Assembly: GCA_021851325.1 (NCBI GenBank)
Contig: JAJZDZ010000006.1
Span: 62,001-126,000, forward strand
Source: Pseudomonadota bacterium
GTDB taxonomy: Bacteria > Pseudomonadota > Alphaproteobacteria > Micropepsales > Micropepsaceae
Direction of reading: 5' to 3'
DNA length: 64,000 bases
The notes below the pieces were generated by a model that was not told the DNA's origin, made no database searches, and was given only the letters and a program-made list of their open reading frames with translations. Shown in pieces: positions 54,688 through 64,000 of this stretch; positions within the stretch are counted from its first letter, which is position 1; each line of letters begins with the position of its first letter. A program made the position numbers and the translations under genes.

Positions 54688-55746
54688 ATGGCCAACAGAT
54701 TGACGACGCTGCTCATGGGGACGGGCTGGCTACTCGCGTCGATGTCGACGGCCAGCGCCGGCGCCATCCTTGCCAACCCCAAACCCATCACCCTCGCATC
54801 GGGGTTCGGCGACATCACGGTGAGCGGACAGCTTACCGGTCTTGCCTATGCCCAGAGCAATGCCAGCCATACACAGCCGGGCGACGCGTCCGCCAGTCTC
54901 GACCTCAGCAACGCCCTCATCACAGTGCAAAAGAGTTCCGGCTTTCTCCAGTTCTATGCCCAAGCCGGTCTTTATTCCTTTCCGACCGTGGGCCAGCCTT
55001 ATGAAAATTCCAGCAGCCAGAACAGCCTGCTCGGACCAGTTCCGGTCGCCTACGCCAAGCTGCAGTTTACCGACGCATTGTCGCTCGAAGCCGGTAAGCT
55101 TCCCACACTGATCGGCTCCGAGCTTGGCTTTACACCGCAGAATATCACAATCGAGCGTGGCCTGCTGTGGTGGCAGGAACCGATCGTGAGCCGTGGCCTG
55201 CAGCTCAATTATGCCAGTGGTCCCCTGTCCGTCTCACTGTCCTGGAATGATGGCTACTACAGCAACATCTTCAACAGCTTTTCGGGACTTCTGTCCTATG
55301 CCATCGACGCTTCCAACACGTTTGCTGTCGATGCGTCGATCACACCGGACACGCGAACCAGTCTCGGCCACCAGATCTACAATGCCATGTACACTTACAG
55401 TCACGGCAAGTGGAACATTGGCCCCTATCTGCAATATGAACGCTACGCCCGAGCTTCGGGCTCCGACGTGGGGCTTGGGCTCCTGGCCAGCTATCAGCTG
55501 ACACAGCAGTGGAGCCTGAACGGTCGTGCCGAGTATGAAACCTCCGGCAATGGCATGGCACTCAGTTACGGTCCCCGCAGCAAGGCCTGGTCTCTCACCT
55601 TCACCCCGACCTGGCAGCAGGGGATCTTCTTTGCCCGCGCCGAACTTTCCTATGTCGGCCTCGGCCATCAAAGCGCGGGCTTTGGTCCTGCGCTCACGCA
55701 GGCAAGCCAGGTGCGGGCTCTGTTTGAAACCGGCATCGTGTTCTAG
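54688..55746 (+). CDS. BBP2-type outer-membrane beta-barrel porin
   Basis: 352 residues with a signal peptide (..ASMSTASAG). Alternating beta strands, TVSGQLTGLAYAQSNASH, GKLPTLIGSELGFTPQNITI, YINPVVSRGLQLNYASGPLS-like elements, and a C-terminal aromatic strand (..FETGIVF), point to the BBP2/DUF1597 putative porin family. AGGAG is 7 bases before ATG. It precedes a GH1 enzyme in the same direction and could supply its glycoside, which is inference. Confidence 0.84.
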   Translation: MANRLTTLLMGTGWLLASMSTASAGAILANPKPITLASGFGDITVSGQLTGLAYAQSNASHTQPGDASASLDLSNALITVQKSSGFLQFYAQAGLYSFPTVGQPYENSSSQNSLLGPVPVAYAKLQFTDALSLEAGKLPTLIGSELGFTPQNITIERGLLWWQEPIVSRGLQLNYASGPLSVSLSWNDGYYSNIFNSFSGLLSYAIDASNTFAVDASITPDTRTSLGHQIYNAMYTYSHGKWNIGPYLQYERYARASGSDVGLGLLASYQLTQQWSLNGRAEYETSGNGMALSYGPRSKAWSLTFTPTWQQGIFFARAELSYVGLGHQSAGFGPALTQASQVRALFETGIVF

Positions 55747-55833
55747 CCTGCACCCTCCTGCAGGTGTTCAGGAACGGGCTTGCACCCGGCGCGGAAGCGA
55801 TGAAAGCTTGCCCCGATGTTCGGGGACGCGATC

Positions 55834-57057
55834 ATGGCAAAATTTCCGCGCGGGTTTCTGTGGGGAACGGCGACCGCCGCCCACCAGGTCGAGGGCAACA
55901 ATTGCAGTAGCGATCTGTGGCTTCTGGAACATCTGCCCCACGGACTGTTTGCGGATCCCTCAGCCGATGCCTGCGACCATTATCACCGCTACCGCTACGA
56001 CATCGCACTGCTCAAGGGACTTGGCTTTAACTGCTATCGCTTCTCAATCGAATGGGCGCGCATAGAGCCTGAGGCCGGCAGCTTTTCGCGTGCCGCCCTT
56101 GATCATTACCGGCGCATGATCGCCGAATGTCATGCGCAGGGCATCATACCGATGGTGACTTTCCACCACTTCACGGCACCCCTGTGGTTTGCCATGGAAG
56201 GAGGCTGGGAGAATGCGCGCAGCGTTGACTGGTTTGCGCGCTATTGCGAACAGGCGGTCAAGGCTCTGGGCGACCTCATCCCCTTTGCCTGCACGATCAA
56301 CGAAGCCAATATTCCGCTCATGATGACGCTGATGCGCGCCGCGAGCAAAGCCAATGATGCCATCGCGCGCAATCATCAGCTGGCGGCACAAAAAACTGGT
56401 GCGCAGCGCTTTTCCACCTTTCTGACCGGCGATGGCCAGGCTGCGACGCCGCATCTGCTTGCCGCCCATCGCAGGAGCTATGATCTCATCAAGGCGCACA
56501 GCAATGCCAAGGTTGGCATGACGCTATCCCTCAATGAGTTTCAGGCCGCGCCTGGTGGTGAGGAGTTGTGCGCAATGGCGCGCAGCCAGATCAACACACA
56601 GTTCCTCGAAGCCGCCCGCGGTGATGATTTCGTGGGGGTCCAGACCTATACGCGCGTGCGCATCGGCGAGAGCGGCCCCCTTTCTCCTGAAGAAGGGGCC
56701 GAACGCACGCAGATGGGCTATGAGTTCTATCCCGAAGCCCTGGAGGCGACCTTGCGGGAAGCCGCCCGCGATGCCGGTACCCGGCTCATCGTGACGGAGA
56801 ACGGCATCGGCTGCGCCGACGACCAGCGGCGCATCGCCTACACCGAGAGGGCCCTCAAGGGCGTCGAGCGCTGCCTCCGTGACGGCCTGCCAGTAGATGG
56901 CTACATCCACTGGTCTCTGCTCGACAATTTCGAGTGGCTGGAGGGCTACCGCCCGACCTTCGGCCTGGTGGAGGTGGACCGTCAGACCCAGGCGCGCACC
57001 CCCAAACCAAGCGCCTACTGGCTCGGGACAATCGCAAGGAGGGCGCAGGGCCAGTGA
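55834..57057 (+). CDS. Glycoside hydrolase family 1 (beta-glucosidase-like)
   Basis: 407 residues, shorter than the usual 440-480. Start MAKFPRGFLWGTATAAHQVE is the GH1 N-terminal signature. Acid/base Glu157 lies in TINEAN (usual TFNEP, so Phe and Pro are replaced), nucleophile Glu in LIVTENGIG. WSLLDNFEWLEGYRPTFGLV is the sugar-binding end. No signal peptide: cytoplasmic. GGGG precedes ATG 55834 by 7 bases; 55816 is the longer alternative. Confidence 0.92.
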   Translation: MAKFPRGFLWGTATAAHQVEGNNCSSDLWLLEHLPHGLFADPSADACDHYHRYRYDIALLKGLGFNCYRFSIEWARIEPEAGSFSRAALDHYRRMIAECHAQGIIPMVTFHHFTAPLWFAMEGGWENARSVDWFARYCEQAVKALGDLIPFACTINEANIPLMMTLMRAASKANDAIARNHQLAAQKTGAQRFSTFLTGDGQAATPHLLAAHRRSYDLIKAHSNAKVGMTLSLNEFQAAPGGEELCAMARSQINTQFLEAARGDDFVGVQTYTRVRIGESGPLSPEEGAERTQMGYEFYPEALEATLREAARDAGTRLIVTENGIGCADDQRRIAYTERALKGVERCLRDGLPVDGYIHWSLLDNFEWLEGYRPTFGLVEVDRQTQARTPKPSAYWLGTIARRAQGQ

Positions 57058-57236
57058 GGTCCTGGGGGCGCGAATCAGGACGCGGCATTTCTCCCGGCTT
57101 GGACGCAGCAGCGCAGGCCTGGCCTGCAGGCTGGCGAAGATACACAAGCCACTAGCCTCTGAGCGCCCGGGGGACTATCAGAGGGGCCCCATTGTATTTT
57201 TGCCGCGGACTCGCGGCCACTGTCAGAGAGGATTCC

Positions 57237-58220
57237 ATGAAAGCTCCCATCCGCGTTGCCGTAACCGGCGCCGCCGGCCAGATTGGCTATGCCCTGCTGT
57301 TTCGCATTGCCGCCGGCGACATGCTGGGACCGGATCAGCCCGTAATTCTGCACCTGCTCGAAATCACCCCGGCCCTCAAAGCGCTGGAAGGCGTGGTCAT
57401 GGAACTCAACGACTGCGCCTTTCCGCTGCTGCACGGCGTGGTCGCCACCGACAGCGCGGATGTCGCTTTCAAGGACGTCAGTTATGCCCTGCTGGTCGGC
57501 GCCCGTCCCCGCGGTCCGGGGATGGAGCGCAAGGATCTGCTGAGTGCCAATGGCGCCATCTTTTCACCTCAGGGCAAAGCCCTGAACGCCCATGCCAAGC
57601 GCGACGTCAAGGTGCTCGTGGTCGGCAATCCGGCCAACACCAATGCGCTCATCGCGATGCGGAACGCTCCGGATCTGGCGCCGTCCTGCTTCACGGCAAT
57701 GCTGCGGTTGGATCATAATCGCGCCATCAGCCAACTGGCTGGCAAGACCGGCAACCTCAACAGTGACATCAGGAAGGTCATCGTCTGGGGCAACCACTCC
57801 TCGACGCAGTATCCTGACCTGCATCACGCCACCGCTGCGGGCAAGCCGGCACTCAGCCTGGTGGAACGCAGCTGGTATGAGAACGACTTCATTCCCACCG
57901 TGCAGAAGCGTGGTGCTGCAGTGATCGCAGCGCGTGGCGCATCCTCCGCGGCTTCGGCCGCCTCCGCCGCGATCGATCACATGCGCTCCTGGGCGCTGGG
58001 AACGCGGGACGGTGACTGGGTCTCGATGGGCGTTCCGTCCGACGGGTCCTATGGCATCGCGCCTGGCATCATTTTCGGCTTTCCTTGCACCACAAGTGGC
58101 GGGCGCTATCAGATCGTGCAGGGGCTTGAGCTGAGCGCATTCTCCAAGAGCCGACTGGCCGAAACCGAGAAGGAACTGCGCGAAGAGAGTGCCGCCGTAA
58201 GCGCTCTCATCGGCGGCTGA
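57237..58220 (+). CDS. mdh: Malate dehydrogenase
   Basis: 327 residues. NAD-binding [20 protein letters not shown], substrate Arg in [38 protein letters not shown] and catalytic His in [14 protein letters not shown]. This is the cytosolic-type MDH with the [17 protein letters not shown] loop, not the LDH-like type common in alphaproteobacteria. AGAGG is 5-6 bases before ATG 57237. It reversibly oxidises malate in the TCA cycle. Confidence 0.96.
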   Translation: MKAPIRVAVTGAAGQIGYALLFRIAAGDMLGPDQPVILHLLEITPALKALEGVVMELNDCAFPLLHGVVATDSADVAFKDVSYALLVGARPRGPGMERKDLLSANGAIFSPQGKALNAHAKRDVKVLVVGNPANTNALIAMRNAPDLAPSCFTAMLRLDHNRAISQLAGKTGNLNSDIRKVIVWGNHSSTQYPDLHHATAAGKPALSLVERSWYENDFIPTVQKRGAAVIAARGASSAASAASAAIDHMRSWALGTRDGDWVSMGVPSDGSYGIAPGIIFGFPCTTSGGRYQIVQGLELSAFSKSRLAETEKELREESAAVSALIGG

Positions 58221-58235
58221 ACCACAGGCAGGGCG

Positions 58236-58835
58236 TCAGGCGGTTGTGATGCCGAACGCGACCGCCCCCTGCTGCCGGCCCAGTTCGCGGAAGCCGTAAC
58301 GGCGATAAAACGCGCAGGCACGGGTATTTTCGTCCGCGACAATGAGGTGCAGGGCCTTTGCACCCTGCTCGGCGGCCAAGTCCCGGAAGCGGTCAATCAG
58401 CCGACGACCCCAACCCTGGCGCTGCAGGCGGGGCAGCAGATTGATATGCAGATGCGCCGGGTAGGATCCCGACAGTGCAGCTGGGGTCAGCTGGGGAGCA
58501 TGAAGCTGGCGCAGCCGCGCCCGCTCCGCCGGACTGGCGGTCGCCAGCGATAGCGGGTAACGGCGCTGCAGGGGCGGCCACCAGGAGCTGGCGCAAGCTT
58601 CCTCAAAGGCGCGGGTGTCGCAGACACCCACCACATAGCCCCCCACCCCACCCTCATCCTCAACGACAAGGCAACATTTTGGTGCGAGCTCGACATAGGC
58701 TCCAACATAGATGTGGCCGAGGAGATCTGGATGGCGATAGAGCCGGCGCGCATCACCGCCGACATTGCCGGTGCGAAGACAGATCTCGTAAAGTGCGGGT
58801 CGATCTTCGTCTGCGACCCGTCGCAGCTGCGCCAT
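58236..58835 (-). CDS. GNAT-family acetyltransferase
   Basis: 199 residues. Start MAQLRRVADEDRPALYEICL, acetyl-CoA loop RLQRQGWGRRLIDRFRDLAA, then LHLIVADENTRACAFYRRYG with the terminal Tyr. Similar to eukaryotic-like OGA-type acetyltransferase domains with the ARLRQLHAPQLTPAALSGSY element. Substrate unknown. Its start is 56 bases from the divergent ChbG-like gene. Confidence 0.9.
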   Translation of the reverse strand: MAQLRRVADEDRPALYEICLRTGNVGGDARRLYRHPDLLGHIYVGAYVELAPKCCLVVEDEGGVGGYVVGVCDTRAFEEACASSWWPPLQRRYPLSLATASPAERARLRQLHAPQLTPAALSGSYPAHLHINLLPRLQRQGWGRRLIDRFRDLAAEQGAKALHLIVADENTRACAFYRRYGFRELGRQQGAVAFGITTA

Positions 58836-58890
58836 GTCCGCCTCCTGCGTACCAGGCCAGGATAGCGACGAAATCAGGAGCCCTCAAACG

Positions 58891-59736
58891 ATGACGCGAA
58901 GTGCGGTAGGCCAGGGTGCGCACAGCGAGAGACTGCTGATCATCAACTGCGATGATCTGGGCTCAAGCCATGCGGCCAATGTGGCGATTGTTGATGCGTT
59001 GCAGCGCGGCATCGCCACCAGTGCGACGCTGATGGTCCCCTGTCCATGGGCCTATGAAGCCGCGCAGATGACGCAGGCGTATGATGTCGGAGTTCATCTG
59101 ACCCTGACCTGCGAATATCCGCTTTATCGCTGGCGTCCACTTACGGGCGCCGCCTCGCTCATGGATCAGGATGGCTTCATGCCGGCGACCGTCGCCGAAG
59201 TCTACACCAAGGCGCGGCTTGAGGATGTGGAGCGCGAATGCCGTGCCCAGATCGAGACCGCAATCAGCTGGGGGGTCGATGTCACCCATCTGGATGCACA
59301 TATGGGCACGATGCAGATCCATCCGGGCTATCATGACATCTATCTGCAGCTCGCCGCACACTACCGTCTTCCGGTGCGTATGGTCGGCGAAGCGGACGAC
59401 GAGGCGCTTGGCTTTGCACCGCGGCAGAAAGCCCGCGAGGCCGGCATCGCCTTTACCGATCACTTCGTGATGCCGGTCTGGGGCGAACCCACCTTGCCCC
59501 AATTCCGCGCCAGCATTCCTGCTCTGGCGCCCGGCATCAGCGAGATTTTTGCCCACCCGGTCGCAGACGGTCCGGAGCTGCGGGCCTATGATCCCAAGCA
59601 TGCCGATACCCGCGCCGGCGACTATCTCACCCTGACCGATGCCGGGCTTGCCCGGCTGCTCGAGGACAACGCCATCGGCTGCATCAGCTTCCGCCCCCTG
59701 CGCACCAGAATGCGCCAGGCCATGGGCGAAACCTGA
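58891..59736 (+). CDS. ChbG/HpnK-family carbohydrate deacetylase
   Basis: 281 residues. The metal-binding LIINCDDLGSSHAANVAIVD start and HLDAHMGTMQIHPGYHDIYL (His, Asp, His) are the YdjC family signature. It deacetylates N-acetylated sugars, such as chitin oligosaccharides or hopanoid precursors in the HpnK branch. No hopanoid genes are adjacent, so the substrate is open. AGGAG is about 10 bases before ATG 58891. Confidence 0.9.
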   Translation: MTRSAVGQGAHSERLLIINCDDLGSSHAANVAIVDALQRGIATSATLMVPCPWAYEAAQMTQAYDVGVHLTLTCEYPLYRWRPLTGAASLMDQDGFMPATVAEVYTKARLEDVERECRAQIETAISWGVDVTHLDAHMGTMQIHPGYHDIYLQLAAHYRLPVRMVGEADDEALGFAPRQKAREAGIAFTDHFVMPVWGEPTLPQFRASIPALAPGISEIFAHPVADGPELRAYDPKHADTRAGDYLTLTDAGLARLLEDNAIGCISFRPLRTRMRQAMGET

Positions 59737-59916
59737 AACCGGGCACCGCTAAGCCGGCAAGGCTCTGCGGTCCTGGCCGCCGCCAAAAGCGGGATCCGTC
59801 GCGGACAGGAGGCCATCCTCCCCCGCGCCGGACACATAACAGCTGCCCGTTCTGCCACAACCTGCCACCAAACCCGGTCCCCCGACTTAAGCACAGGATA
59901 TCCTGGAGTGAGCGCA

Positions 59917-60486
59917 ATGCGTTTTGGCCCAGCCCTTGTTCTTGCCGCAGCCCTGCCCCTTTCAGCAGCCCTGGCGCAAACGGCGACCGTCCGGCCCTTT
60001 CATGCCGTGGAAGTGCATGGCGGTGGCGAGGTCATTCTGCGCCATGGGACGAGCCAGCGGGTGACCCTCCTTAAGGGTGATCCCAAAACCGCCGAAATCG
60101 AAGTGGACAGCCAGGGCACGCTCCACCTCTCCCCTTGTGCACGGCCGTTACGCTGCGTCTGGCACACCGGCCCGTTCGAGGTTGAGGTAGTGACCCCGAC
60201 GATCACGTCAGTCGAGGCCTATGGCGGCGGCGAGGCCCGGGCCGAAGGTGCATTTCCGACCCAGCCAAACCTCAAGGTCAGGGTTTATGGCGGTGGCGAA
60301 GCCGATGTGAAAGCGATTCCGGCACAGAAGGTGGAGGCGGATATCCGTGGCGGTGGTGCCGCCCGGGTCCATGCCCTTGAGACCCTGGTCGCCGATGTGC
60401 GCGGTGGCGGCGACCTGCATTATTGGGGCCATCCCCATATTACCTCGGATGTCCGCGGCGGCGGCAGCATCGCCCCCGGAGACTAA
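59917..60486 (+). CDS. Exported GIN-domain (DUF2807) protein
   Basis: 189 residues with a signal peptide (MRFGPALVLAAALPLSAALA). Six GGG turns at residues 35, 103, 125, 145, 163 and 181, the last five 18-22 residues apart, give a beta-helix-like fold typical of the GIN domain (putative autotransporter adhesin, head). A likely periplasmic or surface binding protein. GGAG lies about 8 bases before ATG 59917; GTG 59908 is the alternative. It converges on folC. Confidence 0.87.
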   Translation: MRFGPALVLAAALPLSAALAQTATVRPFHAVEVHGGGEVILRHGTSQRVTLLKGDPKTAEIEVDSQGTLHLSPCARPLRCVWHTGPFEVEVVTPTITSVEAYGGGEARAEGAFPTQPNLKVRVYGGGEADVKAIPAQKVEADIRGGGAARVHALETLVADVRGGGDLHYWGHPHITSDVRGGGSIAPGD

Positions 60487-60515
60487 AGGGCTCGCCAGCA
60501 CCGCGCAGGTCGGCG

Positions 60516-61835
60516 TCAGGAATTTTCCTCGAGCACCTTGCCAGCCAGGTAGAGCGAGCCGCAGACGAGAATACGCGGCGCGCTCTGGCTGTCGGCGATC
60601 CGCGCCAGCGCACTGACCTGCAGCATGGCATCCTCCAGATCATCGGCGGGGCTGGCATCAAGGCCCGCCCTGCGGGCGGCATCGTAGAGTTCACCTGCGC
60701 CCAGGCTCGCCTCAGCGCCTGCAATCCCCACCGTAACCACATGGCGGACAAGACCGCGAAACGCGGCGAGGAACCCGGACGCGTCCTTGGTCCTCAGCAT
60801 GCCGCAGATCAGGTAAAGCGGCTTGGGGCTCTTTTCCTCAAAATCGGCCAGAGCCCGGGCAATGGCATGCGCACCATGCGGATTATGCCCACCGTCGAGC
60901 CAAACTTCAGCACCGTCCGGCGCCGTCGCGACAAGCGGGCCACGCACCAGACGCTGCAGACGCGCCGGCCACTCGACACTGCGCAATCCGGTTTCGATCG
61001 CGCTGTCCACACCCCAGCCCCGGCCGGCATGGCGCAAGGCGGCAATGGCGGTGGCGGCATTCTCGATCTGATGGGCGCCCGCAAGCCGCGGCAGGGGCAG
61101 ATCGAGCAGGCCGCGCTGGTCCTGGTAAACCATACGGCCATGTTCCTGATGGGCGAAAAAATCCTGCCCAAACACATAGAGGGGCGCACTGAGGGCATCG
61201 GCGGTGCGGGCGATGACATCGCGCGGCACATCATCCTGGTTACCGACCACAAGGGGCACGCCGCTTTTGATGATCCCGGCTTTCTCCGCCGCGATGCCCG
61301 CAATCGACTCGCCGAGGAATTCGGCATGATCAAGTCCGACAGGGGTAATAACGGTCATGGCGGGACGCACCACGACATTGGTCGCATCAAAGCGTCCGCC
61401 GAGCCCAACCTCGAGCACCAGGGCATCGGCGGCGACCCGCGAAAAGGCGAGAAATGCCGCGGCAGTGGTGATTTCAAAAAAGGTGATGGGCTCGCCAGCA
61501 TTGGCGCGCTCGCATTCCTCCAGTACCGCGGCCAGCTCTGCCTCTGTAATCAGCTGACCGGCGATCCGGATACGCTCGTGAAAATGCACGAGATGTGGCG
61601 AGCTGTAGACGTGGACCCTGAAGCCCTGTGCCTCCAGCATGGCACGGGCGAAGGCGCAGGTTGATCCCTTGCCATTGGTGCCGGCGACGTGAATGACAGG
61701 CGGCAGGGCCTGCTCGGGATGACCAAGCCGTGCCAGCAACCGTTCGATGCGGCCAAGGACAAGGTCGATCCTTTTGGGATGCAGGCTGAGCAGCCGCTTG
61801 AGGATCTCGGAGCTCGCGGGACGCTCGGTGATCAT
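60516..61835 (-). CDS. folC: Dihydrofolate synthase/folylpolyglutamate synthase
   Basis: 439 residues, P-loop [51 protein letters not shown] and the Mur-ligase C-terminal [13 protein letters not shown]. It adds glutamates to folates. Starts on the accD stop (ATGA), fourth in the trpB-trpA-accD-folC block. Confidence 0.96.
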   Translation of the reverse strand: MITERPASSEILKRLLSLHPKRIDLVLGRIERLLARLGHPEQALPPVIHVAGTNGKGSTCAFARAMLEAQGFRVHVYSSPHLVHFHERIRIAGQLITEAELAAVLEECERANAGEPITFFEITTAAAFLAFSRVAADALVLEVGLGGRFDATNVVVRPAMTVITPVGLDHAEFLGESIAGIAAEKAGIIKSGVPLVVGNQDDVPRDVIARTADALSAPLYVFGQDFFAHQEHGRMVYQDQRGLLDLPLPRLAGAHQIENAATAIAALRHAGRGWGVDSAIETGLRSVEWPARLQRLVRGPLVATAPDGAEVWLDGGHNPHGAHAIARALADFEEKSPKPLYLICGMLRTKDASGFLAAFRGLVRHVVTVGIAGAEASLGAGELYDAARRAGLDASPADDLEDAMLQVSALARIADSQSAPRILVCGSLYLAGKVLEENS

Positions 61836-62767
61836 CGCGCGGTGGGCACCGCCGCTGCGGCACGACTGGTTTCCGCCGAAATGGTCGCCGGAACCTGCAG
61901 CGGACGCGGCTTGGGTTTCTTGGTCAGGATATGGATCAGGCGTGACAGCGTGGCACGCAGGTCATGACGGTGAACCACCATATCGACCATGCCGTGATCG
62001 CGCAGATATTCGGCGCGCTGAAACCCCTCCGGCAGCCGCTCGCGAATGGTCTGCTCGATGACACGTTGTCCGGCAAAACCGATCAGCGCTCCGGGCTCGG
62101 CGATGTGCACGTCGCCCAGCATGGCATAGGAAGCCGACACCCCACCGGTGGTGGGATCGGTGAGGACCACGATGTAGGGAAGACCAGCTTCCTTGAGCAG
62201 ATCGACACCAATCGTCACCCGCGGCATCTGCATCAAGGACAGCAGCCCTTCCTGCATGCGTGCGCCACCTGCCGACACGAACAGAACAAAGGGACGCTTT
62301 TCATCAACTGCCGCCATCATCGCGCGAACCAGGGCCTCGCCCACGCCCATGCCCAGCGACCCACCCATAAAATCAAAAGGCTGGACTGCAGCCATGACGG
62401 CAAGACCATCAAGCGTACCGCGTGCCGCGACCAGAGCCTCCGACAGGCCGGTCTTGCTGCGCGCTTCCTTCAGCCTTTCGGTGTAGCGCTTGGAATCACG
62501 AAACCGCAGCGGATCAGTCGCAACGTCCGGGGCGGGCAGCGTTTCGTAGACGCCACCATCAAAGAAGCTGCGTAAGCGATCCGCAGCACCAATGCGCATG
62601 TGATGACCGCAGCGCGGGCAGACATAGAGCGCTGCATCCAGATCACGATGAAAGATCATCTCGCCGCAGGCAGGACATTTGCGCCAGAGATTTTCCGGGG
62701 TGTCCGAGAGGCGGCCGGCCATCAGGTTTTTAAACCGTGGACGGACGAAATTTGTGATCCAGTTCAT
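61832..62767 (-). CDS. accD: Acetyl-CoA carboxylase carboxyltransferase subunit beta
   Basis: 311 residues. N-terminal zinc ribbon [20 protein letters not shown].., [10 protein letters not shown] (CxxC-x15-CxxC), then the carboxyltransferase fold ([60 protein letters not shown]). Works with AccA to make malonyl-CoA. It follows trpA by 18 bases. Confidence 0.97.
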   Translation of the reverse strand: MNWITNFVRPRFKNLMAGRLSDTPENLWRKCPACGEMIFHRDLDAALYVCPRCGHHMRIGAADRLRSFFDGGVYETLPAPDVATDPLRFRDSKRYTERLKEARSKTGLSEALVAARGTLDGLAVMAAVQPFDFMGGSLGMGVGEALVRAMMAAVDEKRPFVLFVSAGGARMQEGLLSLMQMPRVTIGVDLLKEAGLPYIVVLTDPTTGGVSASYAMLGDVHIAEPGALIGFAGQRVIEQTIRERLPEGFQRAEYLRDHGMVDMVVHRHDLRATLSRLIHILTKKPKPRPLQVPATISAETSRAAAAVPTAR

Positions 62768-62785
62768 GGCCTCATCCTAGCACGT

Positions 62786-63607
62786 TTAGCCGCGTGCTCC
62801 ATGCACTGCAGCGGCCAGTTCCCGGCAGAATTGCAGGGTATGGGCAAGCAGGTCCTCGTCTTTGCGGCCTTCGTCATGGGCGGCACCAATACGGGTAACG
62901 ATCGCCGAGCCGACGACGACGGCGTCGGCGAGCCGGGCGATGCGTGCCGCCTGTTCGGCGGTCTTGATACCGAAGCCAACCGCGACCGGCAGCGGCGAGG
63001 CCTTGCGCACCCGGGCGATGGCCGCCTTCACCGCGTCTTCGGCCACCTCTTTGGTTCCGGTAACCCCGGCCACCGACACATAGTAAAGGAAACCACTGGC
63101 ATCCTTGGTAATCGTCCGCAGGCGGTTCTCATCCGAGGTTGGTGTCGCCAGCCGCACCACATCAATGCCATGGGCAAGGGCAGCGCTGCGCAGGCCGGCA
63201 TCTTCCTCCGGCGGCAGATCGACAGTGATCAGCCCGTCCACCCCGGCCGCAGCCGCATCGGCAACGAAGCGGGCAACGCCATAGGCATGGATCGGATTAT
63301 AATAGCCCATCAGTACCAGCGGGGTCTGCGCATCGTGGCGGCGAAACCCCGAGACCAGCGCAAGAGTCTTTGAGAGGTTCATACCTCCGCTCAGAGCCCG
63401 CAGGGAGGAGGACTGTATGGCGGGACCGTCGGCCATGGGATCAGAAAACGGAACCCCGAGCTCGATGATGTCGGCACCGTGCGCCGGCAGCGCCCGCAGC
63501 AAGGCCTCGGTGAGGGCGCTCGTGGGATCACCGGCGGTGATGAACGGAATGAATGCGCTGCGTTGCGCGGCCTTCAGGCTGGCAAAGCGGGCGGCAAGAC
63601 GGCTCAC
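62786..63607 (-). CDS. trpA: Tryptophan synthase alpha chain
   Basis: 273 residues. [20 protein letters not shown], catalytic Glu in [20 protein letters not shown] and Asp in [12 protein letters not shown], with the phosphate-binding [13 protein letters not shown]. It makes indole from indole-3-glycerol phosphate and channels it to TrpB. Starts on the trpB stop (ATGA). Confidence 0.97.
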   Translation of the reverse strand: MSRLAARFASLKAAQRSAFIPFITAGDPTSALTEALLRALPAHGADIIELGVPFSDPMADGPAIQSSSLRALSGGMNLSKTLALVSGFRRHDAQTPLVLMGYYNPIHAYGVARFVADAAAAGVDGLITVDLPPEEDAGLRSAALAHGIDVVRLATPTSDENRLRTITKDASGFLYYVSVAGVTGTKEVAEDAVKAAIARVRKASPLPVAVGFGIKTAEQAARIARLADAVVVGSAIVTRIGAAHDEGRKDEDLLAHTLQFCRELAAAVHGARG

Positions 63608-64000
63608 AATGTTTCTCCCAAGGCTGCAGCTACCGAGAACACGTCCTTGTCGCCGCGCCCGGACAGCGCCAGGACGATGATATCGCTGGGCTTCATTTTG
63701 GGCGCCACCTTGAGGACATGCGCGATGGCATGCGCGGGCTCCAGGGCGGGGATGATCCCTTCCAGGCGACAGAGCAGCATGAAGGCTTCAAGCGCTTCGT
63801 GATCGGTGATGCTGTGATACTGGACGCGGCCGACATCACGCAGATACGCGTGTTCGGGTCCCACGCCCGGATAATCAAGCCCCGCGGAGATCGAGTGCGC
63901 TTCGGTGATCTGCCCGCCTGCATCCTGCAGCAGATAGGACAGCGAGCCGTGCAGCACTCCCGGCACGCCGCGGGCCATCGTGGCGGCATGGTGGACGGTA
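63604..64000 (-). CDS. trpB: Tryptophan synthase beta chain, C-terminal part
   Basis: The window edge cuts this gene: 132 codons remain, up to the TGA overlapping trp[33 protein letters not shown] and [19 protein letters not shown] are the PLP-binding C-terminal end of TrpB (the glycine-rich phosphate site and SGRGDKD). The start lies beyond 64000, so the ATG at 63978 is not the start. Confidence 0.96.
   Translation of the reverse strand, partial: TVHHAATMARGVPGVLHGSLSYLLQDAGGQITEAHSISAGLDYPGVGPEHAYLRDVGRVQYHSITDHEALEAFMLLCRLEGIIPALEPAHAIAHVLKVAPKMKPSDIIVLALSGRGDKDVFSVAAALGETL

Noticed and set aside
60423-61664. Long plus-strand ORF of 413 codons opposite folC
   Set aside because: It lies antisense to a clear folC gene, has no SD and no domain; long open frames are expected opposite GC-rich genes.

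Overview
The window reads as chromosomal DNA of an alphaproteobacterium. The adjoining block trpB-trpA-accD-folC at the right end, the divergent bioDF/bioBA cluster, purH, many export signals, a TonB-dependent receptor and a BBP2-type porin all fit that class. An acidophilic or soil lineage near Rhizomicrobium/Micropepsales is a guess from gene style only. Most genes are GC-rich with good Shine-Dalgarno (SD) sites. The stretch from about 27.2 to 31 kb is visibly richer in A+T.

Layout. 0.1-5.7 kb: a TPR protein, a strong intrinsic terminator, an orphan NodT-type efflux lipoprotein, an aldo/keto reductase and a TonB-dependent receptor. 6.1-11.1 kb: a LysR regulator divergent from two flavoenzymes, a PYROXD2-like oxidoreductase and a Baeyer-Villiger-type monooxygenase. 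11.3-15.1 kb: genes for osmoregulated periplasmic glucan, opgH and a Tat-exported OpgG/OpgD, are divergent, and a small ORF is translationally coupled in front of opgH. 15.2-20.2 kb: a PiT transporter, a PAP2 phosphatase and an S9 peptidase. 20.9-23.8 kb: a DUF6249 / ECF sigma / putative anti-sigma operon, then a TetR gene divergent from an alpha/beta hydrolase across a repeated-half-site operator.

24.0-31 kb is the accessory part. It holds a dead AraC fragment, a VapBC-type toxin-antitoxin (TA) pair with a clear inverted-repeat operator, an orphan TumA-like HTH protein, a TacA-TacT pair and tRNA-Ser(CGA). Beyond these lie a 1-kb AT-rich gene-poor stretch, an unlisted 44-residue membrane protein followed by a large hairpin, and a membrane-bound winged-helix/PD40 regulator.

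31-64 kb is mostly ordinary metabolism: GST, RlmJ, an MBL-fold hydrolase, a GNAT protein divergent from a second LysR that is a paralogue of the first, enoyl-CoA hydratase, M20 amidohydrolase, a TRIC channel, tRNA-Leu(CAA), biotin genes, TerB, M28 peptidase, PurH, an MFS transporter with an SH3 protein, a glycerate-type dehydrogenase, a histidine phosphatase, an SDR, a porin, GH1 glycosidase, malate dehydrogenase, GNAT, a ChbG-like deacetylase, a GIN-domain protein, and folC-accD-trpA-trpB, the last cut by the window edge.

No CRISPR array, prophage, complete insertion sequence or recognisable riboswitch was seen. The points most worth following are the small ORF before opgH, the periodic TetR operator, the TA cluster beside tRNA-Ser, and the 28.1-28.5 kb small-protein/regulator locus.
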